Source: JADGRB01 sp963835825 (GTDB lineage: Bacteria; Myxococcota_A; Polyangia; Fen-1088). Taken from it: DNA of 64,000 nucleotides. Location: contig CAWIGZ010000003.1 in NCBI GenBank assembly GCA_963835825.1, positions 62,001 through 126,000 of the forward strand, in the 5' to 3' direction. Positions 41,657-50,548 of this stretch are shown here, one piece after another (position 1 is the first letter of the stretch; the number at the start of each line of letters is the position of its first letter). A program made the translations under genes and the position numbers. The notes below the pieces were generated by a model. The model worked only from the letters and a program-made list of their open reading frames with translations. It had not been told where the DNA came from and made no database searches.

Positions 41657-43588
41657 TCAAGGCCCGGCGGCGCCGGGCGTGGGGGGGCTCGAGATCGTCG
41701 ACGGGCCTCGCCCGGCGGGGGCGCCGTCGGCCGTCGCGGTGGCTCGCAGGCGCGCCGTCGCCTGGGCGCGGGTGGCGAGCGCGCCGGGATAGTCGTGCAA
41801 GATGCCGAGCGCCCGCTCGGCCGCCGCGGCGGCGCCCCGCGGATCGCCGCCGGCCAGACGCGCCCGCGCCAGCGCCTCCCAGGCGTTCGCCGAGTCGGGT
41901 TCCACCTCGAGCGCGCGCCCGGCCGCCGCGCCGGCCTCGGACAGGTGGCCGGCCTGGAGCTCGGCCGCCGAAGCGCGGAGCGCCACCTGAAAGTCCATCG
42001 GCGTGGCGCGCTCGGCGCGCGCCAGGAAGGCCAACGCGCGCTGGGCGTCGGCCGGCGTGTCACCGGCGCGGAGGGCGGCGTCGAAGCGGGCCAGGAAGTA
42101 CGAGGTCTGGAGCTGCCGGGCCGACCACCAGCCGACGAAGACCGCCAGACTGACCGCCAGGCCGATGGCCATCGGGCGAAGCACCAGCCGGCGGGTGCGG
42201 TGGCCCGGGAGGACAGCGGTGGGGTTCGCCGTTTCAATCGCTTCCTGTGGCGAGGCCTCGCCGGCGAGGAGCCCGACGGCGATGCCGAAGAGGTAGACGG
42301 TCGCCGGCATCGCGAAGGGAAATCCGGTCAGGCCGCATCCCACGAACGCGGCCAGGCTGCCGGCGCAGGCCGCGGCCCTGTCGCCGTCGCCGGGGAGGCC
42401 GGCGCGCCGGGCCTCGCGAACCCGACGGACCGCTGCGGCGCCCAGCGCGGCGTAGAGCGCCAGCAGCGCCGCCAGCCCAAACGGCCCGGTCTCGGCGAGC
42501 CGCTCCAGCAGATCGTTGTGCGCGCGACGGGGGATGACGGTCGGCGACAGCACGCCGTCCTCGGTCGCGTTCGGCTCGGCGTAGCGGGGAAAAAATACCG
42601 GGAAGTTCCCCGCGCCGATCCCCGCCAGCGGGTGTGAACGATAGAGCGCCCAGGTGCGCCGCCAGAGCGCCAGGCGGGTGCGCGCAACCGGCGAGCTGGG
42701 ATCGACGGCGTCGCGGAGCACGCGCGAGGCCGGCTCGAACCGTTTGACGTCGCGCGCGTCGTGGGCGGTCCAACGGCCGGGGATCGCCGCCCCGACGACG
42801 GCCAGCATCGCCGCCGCGCAGCCGGCGCCGACGGCGGCCCGCGACAGCCGCGGACGGCGGAGCGCGAAGAAGGTGGCGATTCCCAGCGCGCCCCCCAGCC
42901 AGGCGCCCCGCGCGCGCGCCACCGCCAGGTAACCGATCTCCAGCACCAGAAAGAGCGCGACCGTCCGCCGGCCGGATGGCGGCGGGGTGCGGGCCGGCGC
43001 TTCGCCGAAGCCGAGCAGACCGAGGCCGAACGGGAGCGCCATCGCCACCGCCTCGGCGGCGACGTTCCGGTTCCCGAAGGTCGAGCCGGGGACGCTGATC
43101 GACGGGATGGGCAGCGGCGAGAGGCGCAGGTGCTGGGCAAGCCCGATGAGCGCGACCAGGCCGGCGCTGGCGTGAATCGCCTCGCAGAGCCGCCGCGTGC
43201 TGCCGGCGCGCGCGGCCACCGCCGCGCCGACGGCCACCCCGAACATCGCCCCGATGCGGACGAGCTCCGCCGCGGCGTACGGTGCGCCGGGCGCGCCCCT
43301 GCCGGCGGCGAGCACCGTCGAGAGGACGACCAGAAGCCCGAACGCCGCGGAGGCGCCGACGATCGTTCGCGTCGACCTGGCGTCGCGGGGCGCGGGGCGG
43401 GGCGGCCAGGATCCGGCGGCCCATCCCAGGAAGCCGCAGGCGCCGGCGACGACCAGGAGAGCCAGCTTCGGCGCGACGAAGGGGGAGCTCAGCGACGGGA
43501 AATAGCCCAGCATGATCGCGACCGCCGCGGCGGCCAGCGCGGATCCGACGGCAGCGGCAGACCGATCGCTGGGGCGGGCGGCCTGCAT
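41657..43588 (-). CDS. O-antigen ligase/Wzy-like membrane protein with C-terminal TPRs
   Basis: 643 residues. About ten to twelve membrane helices are interrupted by the large periplasmic loop with SHPLAGIGAGNFPVFFPRYA and RRAHNDLLERLAETGPFG, the Wzy_C/O-antigen ligase signature. After the last helix (SLAVFVGWWSARQLQTSYFL) a periplasmic helical tail of about 120 residues carries TPR-like units (LSEAGAAAGRALEVEPDSAN, DPRGAAAAAERALGILHDYP). TPR-bearing members often polymerise or ligate polysaccharide repeats and recruit partners. It lies 3 bp after the GT4-nucleotidyltransferase gene, so they are co-transcribed. Confidence 0.87.
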   Translation of the reverse strand: MQAARPSDRSAAAVGSALAAAAVAIMLGYFPSLSSPFVAPKLALLVVAGACGFLGWAAGSWPPRPAPRDARSTRTIVGASAAFGLLVVLSTVLAAGRGAPGAPYAAAELVRIGAMFGVAVGAAVAARAGSTRRLCEAIHASAGLVALIGLAQHLRLSPLPIPSISVPGSTFGNRNVAAEAVAMALPFGLGLLGFGEAPARTPPPSGRRTVALFLVLEIGYLAVARARGAWLGGALGIATFFALRRPRLSRAAVGAGCAAAMLAVVGAAIPGRWTAHDARDVKRFEPASRVLRDAVDPSSPVARTRLALWRRTWALYRSHPLAGIGAGNFPVFFPRYAEPNATEDGVLSPTVIPRRAHNDLLERLAETGPFGLAALLALYAALGAAAVRRVREARRAGLPGDGDRAAACAGSLAAFVGCGLTGFPFAMPATVYLFGIAVGLLAGEASPQEAIETANPTAVLPGHRTRRLVLRPMAIGLAVSLAVFVGWWSARQLQTSYFLARFDAALRAGDTPADAQRALAFLARAERATPMDFQVALRASAAELQAGHLSEAGAAAGRALEVEPDSANAWEALARARLAGGDPRGAAAAAERALGILHDYPGALATRAQATARLRATATADGAPAGRGPSTISSPPTPGAAGP

Positions 43589-43591
43589 CCG

Positions 43592-45691
43592 CTACGCCGA
43601 GATCGCCTCGACGGGCGTGGGGACTCCCTGGTCCAGCCACTGCCTGCGCAGCTCGTCGAGCCGCGTCTCGAACCGTCGCAAGACGCGCCGGCGGTGGTCG
43701 GAGAGGTGAAGCTTCAGGATCCCGCCCGAGACCACCAGATCGGCGCGGGGCGCCCGGGCGGCGCGCCGTCCGAGATGAAACCGCCAGGCGGCTCCCAGGA
43801 GCTGCTCGACGGCCGCGCCGCCGCAGGAGATCGCCCGCTCGGCCAGGCGCTGGACGCCCGACGCGCCGATGGTGGTCGCGGCGGGGCGCGGTTCATAGGC
43901 GGGATAAAAGTCGCGCACCCAATCACGGTTGGCCTCGACGAAACGCTGGAAGACGTCGAGCCCGGCGATCGGCACCAGCGACAGCGCCTGGTGCGCGGTG
44001 AAGAGATCGTGGTGGTAGGCGATCTGCAGGTTGTTCTCGTCGACGAGGTAGTTCGGGCAGACCACGCCGCGGGTGTGGGTGAGGCGGCTGGCCAAAAAGA
44101 GCACCGTGTAGGTGGTGAAGACCCTCCCCGCGGCGGTCACCACGAACAGATCGATGTCGTCGCCGCCGCGCGCGTTGCGGTGAGCGGTTCCGCCCGACAG
44201 CGCCAGCGCGCGAACGAACGGCAGCGCGGCCAGCGCCGCGATGACGCGCCGGTGACGTTCCAGCAGCCCGGCCGTGCGGCGGATCCCGTCGCTGCGCCGG
44301 GGCACCAGCGCCTCGCGCCCGCGCAAGGTGAGGTGCCCCTCGGCGTCGAGCGTCACCAGCTCGCGCAAGGGGAACGAGGCGGCGCGGCGCCCCACCTCCG
44401 CGGCATCGAGGCGCTCCCCCAGGCAAGAGCGCGCCAGGTCGTCGACGGTGACGGCGGCGTCGAACAGGTCGGCGTAGGCGACGGTGGCGGCGATCGCCCA
44501 ATCGCGGGCGTCGGCGCCTGGCGGCGGAGCGACGACCGGTGCGGACGTCCCGGCCCGCCGCGGAACCGGGCGGCGCACCCGCGTCTCACGGGCCAACGCC
44601 CAGAGCCGCTCGGCCGCCGTCGTCCAGGAGAACGTCGCCGCGCGCGAAAGGCCGCGGGCCCGCGCCGCCGCCCGCGCGCCGGGATCGTCCGCCAGCACCG
44701 CCAGCTCCGCGGCCAGCGCCGCATCGTCGCCGGGCGGGATCAGGACGGCGGCGCCGCCGCTCACCTCTCGCAGCGCCGCCACGTCGGTCGCCACCACCGG
44801 CGTCCCGCAGGCCATCGCCTCCACCACCGGCAGCCCGAACCCCTCGAAGTGCGACGGGTAGGCCATCGCCACCGCGCCGCCGTAGAGCGCCACCAGCTCC
44901 TCCTCGGGGACGTACCCGAGCAGGTGCACGCGCCCCGAGCCGATGCGGAGCGCCAGCTCGGCGCGCAGCTCGCGATCGCGCCAGCCTTTGGCGCCGACGG
45001 TCACCAGATCCAGCTCGCCGGCCGGCGTGCCCGTTCTCGCGCGGAGTCGGTCGAACGCCCTCAACAAGAGCGGCAGGTTCTTGCGCGGCTCGAGCGTCCC
45101 GACGGTCAAGATGTAGGGACGCGCGATCCCGTAGCGGGCCCGCACCCGCGCGATCGCCGCGTCGTCCGGCAAGCGGCAAGCGGGGTGGGGCGCGCCCGGC
45201 AGCATCAAGATCCGCTCTTCGGGGACGCCGAGCAGCGCGATCACGTCGCGCCGAGAAGCCTCCGACACTGTGCCGACCGCGACCGCGCCGCGCGCGACGA
45301 TGGGAAGCAGCGGGCGCATGAGCGCGCGCTTGCGGGCGTTGAAGAACTGCGGCGTCCGGATGAGCGCCAGGTCGTGGACCACGTTGACGTAGGGGCAGGG
45401 CGGCGCCAGCGGCGCCAGGTAGTTGGGGAAGAGCGCGAAGTCGGCGCCTGCCTCCTCGAGCATCCGGCCGGCGTCCCGTTGCATCCAGAGGTAGCGAAGC
45501 CACGCGCCCCCGGTGCGCAGCCGACCGGCCCACTTGCGGGCGGCGGCCGGTGCCAGCTCCCGGTTGCCGATCAGCGCGACCTCGTCGCCGGGCGGCGCGG
45601 TGGCGATCAGCGCGTCGACCAGGTGCTCGGTGTAGTAGCCGACGCCGGTCCGTTCGACGGTGCAGGTGGTGACTTCGACGGCAAGCTTCAT
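43592..45691 (-). CDS. Fusion of GT4 glycosyltransferase and nucleotidyltransferase-like domain
   Basis: 699 residues. Residues 1-375 are a GT4 enzyme: VGYYTEHLVDALIATA, PYVNVVHDLALI, TVGTLEPRKNLPLLLRAFDR, and SHFEGFGLPVVEAMACGTPV. After a Pro/Ala linker a second domain (about 400-699) begins with a winged-helix-like region (LDAAEVGRRAASFPLRELVT). Around 495-515 it shows ALSGGTAHRNARGGDDIDLF, a Gly-Gly and Asp-x-Asp pattern of the pol-beta-type nucleotidyltransferase superfamily. The first domain should build a surface glycan; the second may add a nucleotidyl or phosphoryl group, or modify a protein. I do not know this fusion as a named family. Confidence 0.8.
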   Translation of the reverse strand: MKLAVEVTTCTVERTGVGYYTEHLVDALIATAPPGDEVALIGNRELAPAAARKWAGRLRTGGAWLRYLWMQRDAGRMLEEAGADFALFPNYLAPLAPPCPYVNVVHDLALIRTPQFFNARKRALMRPLLPIVARGAVAVGTVSEASRRDVIALLGVPEERILMLPGAPHPACRLPDDAAIARVRARYGIARPYILTVGTLEPRKNLPLLLRAFDRLRARTGTPAGELDLVTVGAKGWRDRELRAELALRIGSGRVHLLGYVPEEELVALYGGAVAMAYPSHFEGFGLPVVEAMACGTPVVATDVAALREVSGGAAVLIPPGDDAALAAELAVLADDPGARAAARARGLSRAATFSWTTAAERLWALARETRVRRPVPRRAGTSAPVVAPPPGADARDWAIAATVAYADLFDAAVTVDDLARSCLGERLDAAEVGRRAASFPLRELVTLDAEGHLTLRGREALVPRRSDGIRRTAGLLERHRRVIAALAALPFVRALALSGGTAHRNARGGDDIDLFVVTAAGRVFTTYTVLFLASRLTHTRGVVCPNYLVDENNLQIAYHHDLFTAHQALSLVPIAGLDVFQRFVEANRDWVRDFYPAYEPRPAATTIGASGVQRLAERAISCGGAAVEQLLGAAWRFHLGRRAARAPRADLVVSGGILKLHLSDHRRRVLRRFETRLDELRRQWLDQGVPTPVEAISA

Positions 45692-45727
45692 GTGGAAAAA
45701 AGCCCTGGTTGTCGCGTCGGATCGACC

Positions 45728-47113
45728 ATGTCAGAGTCTCTCGCCAACCGCGTTGCCGACGGGATCCGAAAGAATGCTCTCCGGCCGGCCGTCTTTCCAA
45801 GCGCTTTTTTGCCGAGCGGTGTTCCGCCGGCCGAGCGGGCGTTCGCGACGGGCGATCGGGTGACGGTCTCGCTGGGGCAGCTGGGGAGAGACGGGCGAAC
45901 GGCGCTTGGCAACGTGCTCGTCAAGGCGCTCTCGGTCCCGGTCGAAAAGGCCTGCCGGCTGCTGCTGATGGTGGTGGCTGCGCCGATCCTGGGCGCGGCG
46001 GCCTTCGGCAGTTACCAGTTCGCGTTCGCCACCACCACGATGCTGGCGCTCTGCACGGATCTCGGAATGGGCGTCTGGACCACCCGGGCGCTGGCCCGCG
46101 ATCGCTCGCGCGCGCCGGTCATCGTGGCCACGGCGCTCCGGTTGAGGCTGCTGGCGTCGGCTCCCTACCTGATGGTGGTGGCGCTGGTCGCCGCGCTGGC
46201 CGGGCCGGGCGACACCCGCCGTGCGCTGGCGCTGCTGGGGCTGGCGGCGCTGGTCAACGCCTTCGTCGACTACCTGCTGGCGATCTTCCGGGGGTTCGAA
46301 CGGCTGGCCGACGAAGCGCACCTCAACGTGGCGCGCGCGCTGCTGATGGCGGCGGGGGGCCTGGGGGCGCTGGCGGTTCACCGCAGCGTCGGCGCACTGG
46401 CGGTCGGGCTGCTCGTCGGGATGGTGGGGAGCGGCTTTTATGGGCTGCGCCTCCTCCGACGTGGCTACGGCCTCGACGCGACGACCGGCAAGTTCGACCG
46501 CCGGCTCTGGCGCGCGGCCGCGGGCGAGGCGCTGCCGCTCTGGTTGGCCACGCTGTTCTCGCTGCTCTACTTCAAGGGGGACATCGTCATCCTCAAGGCC
46601 TTCGCCGGCAACGCCGAGGTCGGCGCCTACAGCGCCGCCTACAAGATCTTCGAGGGCCTGATGATCGTCCCGTCGGTCGTGCTGGCGGCGACCTTTCCGC
46701 CGCTCGCCCGGGCCAACGGCGATCCCGGGCGGCAGCGGCGCTGGGAGGTGGCGGTGGCCGCGCTGCTCCTGGCGCTCGGCACCGCCATTGCGCTGGGCGT
46801 CTATCTCACCAGCGATCGCGCCGTGGCCCTGATCTACGGCGCGGGCTTCGTCCGGGCCGCGCCCTCACTGCGGGTCCTGGCCATCGCGCTGCCGATTCTC
46901 TTCCTCAACTATGGGCTGACCCATTTTCTCATCGCGCGCGATCTGGAGCGGCGCAACCTGTTGTTCGCGGCGCTCATGCTGGTCGTCAACGTCAGCGCCA
47001 ACCTGCTGCTGATTCCGCGCTTCGCGGGTCCGGGCGCCGCCTGCGCCACGCTGGTCACCGAGGTGGCTCTCACGATCTGCTGCGCGATCGCGCTGCGGCT
47101 GCGACGAGGGTAG
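45728..47113 (+). CDS. Wzx-type polysaccharide flippase (MOP superfamily)
   Basis: 461 residues from ATG 45728. After a polar N-terminus of about 55 residues come twelve to fourteen membrane helices, with the MOP-type starts VKALSVPVEKACRLLLMVVA and GSYQFAFATTTMLALCTDLG, and YFKGDIVILKAFAGNAEVGA followed by YSAAYKIFEGLMIVPSVVLA, which is typical of Wzx. It should flip undecaprenyl-linked repeat units to the periplasm for the ligase/polymerase proteins nearby. It is divergent from the GT4 fusion gene, with only 36 bp between starts. The open frame extends far upstream, but that part lies antisense to real genes. Confidence 0.9.
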   Translation: MSESLANRVADGIRKNALRPAVFPSAFLPSGVPPAERAFATGDRVTVSLGQLGRDGRTALGNVLVKALSVPVEKACRLLLMVVAAPILGAAAFGSYQFAFATTTMLALCTDLGMGVWTTRALARDRSRAPVIVATALRLRLLASAPYLMVVALVAALAGPGDTRRALALLGLAALVNAFVDYLLAIFRGFERLADEAHLNVARALLMAAGGLGALAVHRSVGALAVGLLVGMVGSGFYGLRLLRRGYGLDATTGKFDRRLWRAAAGEALPLWLATLFSLLYFKGDIVILKAFAGNAEVGAYSAAYKIFEGLMIVPSVVLAATFPPLARANGDPGRQRRWEVAVAALLLALGTAIALGVYLTSDRAVALIYGAGFVRAAPSLRVLAIALPILFLNYGLTHFLIARDLERRNLLFAALMLVVNVSANLLLIPRFAGPGAACATLVTEVALTICCAIALRLRRG

Positions 47114-47137
47114 AACCAGCCCCCGCAACCAAAGCCG

Positions 47138-47614
47138 TCAGGATTTGCGCCGGCGCGAACCGAACGAGCGGAGGAGCGCCGCGATTTCGGCGATGCCCAG
47201 GCGGCTGCCGGCGACGGTGAAGGGGGCCAGCGTGCGGGTCAGGAAGTCGCGCTGGCCGGCGTCGTCGAGGTCGGCGAACAGGACGGCGGGGAGCACGACG
47301 CCGGCGGCGCGGAGGCGACGCAAGATCAGGATCCCCTGCGTCTCGGCCAGCCGGGCCCGGGTGCCGGCGTCGAGCGGCGCGGGCGCCGGGCCCTGCTCGT
47401 CGACCAGCCGGTCGGCCGGCGTGCGGCGAAAATCGAGATCGAGCAGGAGCGCGTGGGCGTCTGCCGCCGCCGCGAGCGCTTCGCTGAAATCGTGGGCCGG
47501 GAGAAAGTCGAAAGCGTCGCCCAGGAAGCGGCGGAAGCGCTCGAGGTACTCGGCGCCGTCCTCGCAAACGACGAAGCGGAGCCGGGCCGCGCCCGGGGCG
47601 ACCGGCGAGCTCAC
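47138..47614 (-). CDS. Receiver-like protein with long insert
   Basis: 158 residues. GTG 47614 overlaps the previous stop (GTGA). It starts with RFVVCEDGAEYLERFRRFLG and has a phosphoacceptor-like Asp in ALLLDLDF. Between that strand and TQGILILRRLRAAGVVLPAV lies an insertion of about 30 residues not found in standard receivers. The sigma-54 regulator of the same operon has the matching layout (VVLDLHF, insert, RQGLLILEKLRGSYPTLPVV), so the two receivers are probably related. The strand-5 Lys is not obvious. It may be a competing or relay receiver for the HATPase protein upstream. Confidence 0.65.
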   Translation of the reverse strand: MSSPVAPGAARLRFVVCEDGAEYLERFRRFLGDAFDFLPAHDFSEALAAAADAHALLLDLDFRRTPADRLVDEQGPAPAPLDAGTRARLAETQGILILRRLRAAGVVLPAVLFADLDDAGQRDFLTRTLAPFTVAGSRLGIAEIAALLRSFGSRRRKS

Positions 47615-50548
47615 AGGGGAAACGACGCCCCCACCAGCTTGACGAGCGGCGCCGAATCGGGCCGCACCACCAGGTGGCCGCGCCAGGCGCGGACCAGATC
47701 GCGCACGATCGCCAACCCCCGCCCGCTCTCCCGCGCCTCGATCGACTCCAGGGTCAGCGCCGCCGGCGCCGAGTCGCCGACCAGCAGCGTGACCCACTGG
47801 CGTCCGGTCACGTCGCGCTCGCGATCGGCGCGGATGACGACGCGCGCCTCCGGCACGCCGTCGACGGCCGCCTGGGCGTTGCGCAAGAGATTGCTGAAGA
47901 CCGCCGACAGCGCGTCGAGCTCGACGGGAAAGTCGAGGTCGAGATCGGCCAGCGAGAGACCGGGGGCGGCCCACCCGTGCCCCTGCTGGCGTCTCTCGGC
48001 CTCGACGGCGGCGATCCAGCGGGACAGCGCCGCGGCGTCGAGGCGCGTGCGCGGGCCCATCTTCAGCAGGGCATCGAGGGCGTCGGCGTGCGGGCCGCGG
48101 AGGCGGCGATCGATCGCCCCCAGCTCTTCCCGGGCGTCGCGCGTCGCGCGCGTGGCCAGCAGCTCGGCGCGGGCCAGCTCGCGGGTCAACGCCCCGAAGA
48201 CCGGCTCGCGCCCGAGCGGCCGCAACGGCGCCCCCGCGCCGCGCGCCGCGCGCACCAGGCGCTCGTAGATCGCGGCGACCACCACGGACGTGGGGCGCGG
48301 TTGGGTGAGCGCGCGGGCGATCTCCTCCGGCGCAACCTGCGGATCGAGCGCGGCGCCGATGACGCCGGCCCGGTGCTTGAGCACGTCGTGTCGCAGCTCG
48401 GCGATCGCGGCCGCCACCTCGGGGAAGAGAGCGGGGCGCTTTCGCAGCGCCGCCTCGACGGTGCGGCCGCCCCAGCGGCGCCGGACCAACAGCGCGACGA
48501 AGAACAGCGCCAGCGCCAGGGCAGTCAGCTCCGTGCGGCGCCGCTGCGAACGTCGGGTCTCCTCGGCCGCGTGCCATGAGCGGAAGAGCGCTCGCTCCTC
48601 CGCCGCGGCCGCGGGGACCCAGCTGTCGGCGGCCGACGGGCTCTTCGCCGCCAGGGCCACCGCCGTGCCGGCGTGGGTCCGCGCAGCGCCGGCATCGCCC
48701 GCCGCGATCTCCAGCCGAGCCAGCGCCCACCAGGCGGAGGCGACGTCGAGGCTGGCCGCTCGCTCGAGCAGCCCGCGATCGGCCAGACGCAGCTCGCTTT
48801 CGGAGAGCCTCGCATCGAGACGGGCGAGCCGCGCCAGCGCGGTGCGATCTCCGCCGGCGCCGGCCATCTCGTAGCAGGCGCGGGCGGCGGCTCGCTGATC
48901 GGCGTATTCGTGGACCATCCCGATCGCCACCAGGCGGTTGGCCGGCAGCTCTCGGGTGCAGGTCCCGCCCAGCGCACGCAGCGCCGCGTCTGGTCGATCT
49001 TCGATCAATCGAATGCGGGCCAGCAGGCGAGGCGAAAGGTGCGTCTCGTCGTCGTGGGCTCTTCCGTCTGAGGGCTCCGCCTTGTCACCGAGCCCGGCGC
49101 GGAGAGCGCGCGCTTCGGCCAGATGCTCGGGGTTGGGCTCGCGCGCGACGTAGGCGACGAGATCCGCCAGCGCCCCGGCGCGATCTCCCGCCACGGCGCG
49201 GGCCGCCGCCCGGGCGAACCGGGCCTCCTGAACGTCGAGCTCGACGGCGCGATCGATCCAGGGGCCGACCAGCGCGTCGCTGTCGGCGGGCGGGGCGCCG
49301 GCTTTGTCCGGCTTGTCGGCCTTGGCCAGCTTGCGCACGCCGTCGGCCAGCGCCCACAGCCCGGGGCCGTCGTCGTGGAGCGCGTCAATCGTCGCCTGCG
49401 GAACCGCGCCGCCCAGCGCGTAAAGCGACACCGCGGCGGCCACGAACCCCGGCGAGTCGGCCAGGGCCTCCTCGACGAGATCGCGCCCCATCCCGATCGG
49501 ATCGCCGACGTCGATCCATTCCTCGGCCTGCTGATAGAGCGCGCGGGCGTGCTCGGACGGCGGGGCGGTTCGCGGCGTGGGCGGGCTGACGACGGCGCGG
49601 CGGCGCGCGATCTGGGCGCGCAGCTCCCGTAGGTCCGACCAGGCCGGCTCGAGGGTGAGTGCCTGCCGCAGCGCCTCGTCGGCGCGATCCAGCTCCAGCG
49701 CGCCACCGTGCGCGGCGAGCAGCCGTCCGAGCGCGCGCCAGGCCTCGGCGTTCGACGGGGCCAAGTTCACGGCGATCTCCAGATCGCGAATCGCGTCGTC
49801 GACACGCTCGGCCGCCTCGAATCGCCCGGCCTCCGCCGCCAGCCGCCGGGCCGTCGCCGGGGCGGGCGCCGGCCAGTCCTCGAGCGCGCGGGCCCGCTCG
49901 TCGAGGGCGATGGTGTCGAGCAGATCGAGGACGCGCTTGCGCTGCGCCCGCGCCAGCGGCGGCGCCTCGGCCCCCAGCAGCGGTTGCAGCCGCGCCCGGG
50001 CGGCCGCCGTTCGGCCCACCGCGCGCTCGAAGCCGGCCAGGCCGAGCAGCAGGTTGAAGCGCCCCTTGCGGTCGTCCTTCAGCGCGTCGATCCCCTTTTC
50101 CAGAAAGGCGACGATCGCGTCGCGCCGCTCCCAGCGCGCCGGATCGTCGGCCAGCAGCTCGGCCAGGTTCACGTAGGCGTAGTAGCGATGGGGATCCTTT
50201 TCGATCGCGCCGCGCAGGACGGCCTCCGCCTCGGCGCGCCGCCCGGCCCGCCCCAGCGCGAATCCCAGATCGGTCGCCAGCGCCGCGTTCCCCGGATCGC
50301 GCGCGGCGGCCCTGGCGAAGAGCTCCGCCGCCTCGGCGTAGCTCCCGGCGCGCAGCCGCGCCATCGCCTGCGCATGCTCGTTGCGCGCCGCCGCCCGCGC
50401 GCTGCCGGACGTCGAGGACGGAACGGCGGCGCCGCCCGGCGGGGACAGGCACGCCCGGGGCCTCGGTCGAGGACGGCCGCGCCCCGCCGTCGGTGGCCCC
50501 CAGCGCCAGCACCACGGCCGTCGCCACGGCGCCGAGCGCGGCGATCAC
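47611..50548 (-). CDS. TPR-rich membrane protein with histidine-kinase-type ATPase domain
   Basis: The ATG at 50364 opens 917 codons, but in another frame a GTG at 50548, overlapping the previous stop (GTGA), encodes the hydrophobic leader VIAALGAVATAVVLALGATD. A one-base shift near 50420-50450 would join them. The long extracytoplasmic part holds TPRs (GSYAEAAELFARAAARDPGN, RVDDAIRDLEIAVNLAPSNA). One helix (TALALALFFVALLV, about 611-630 from ATG 50364) is followed by LRHDVLKHRAG, which could be a phosphoacceptor region, and a degenerate HATPase with NLLRNAQAAV (about 823) and SGRGLAIVRDLV (about 877). It is probably the sensor kinase of the sigma-54 regulator that precedes it. Confidence 0.72.

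Noticed and set aside
42761..45727. Very long open frame on the plus strand upstream of the flippase start
   Set aside because: It is antisense to two well-supported genes (ligase/TPR and GT4 fusion), is Arg/Ala/Gly/Pro-rich without domains, and arises from the GC-rich third-position bias. Only the part from ATG 45728 encodes a protein.
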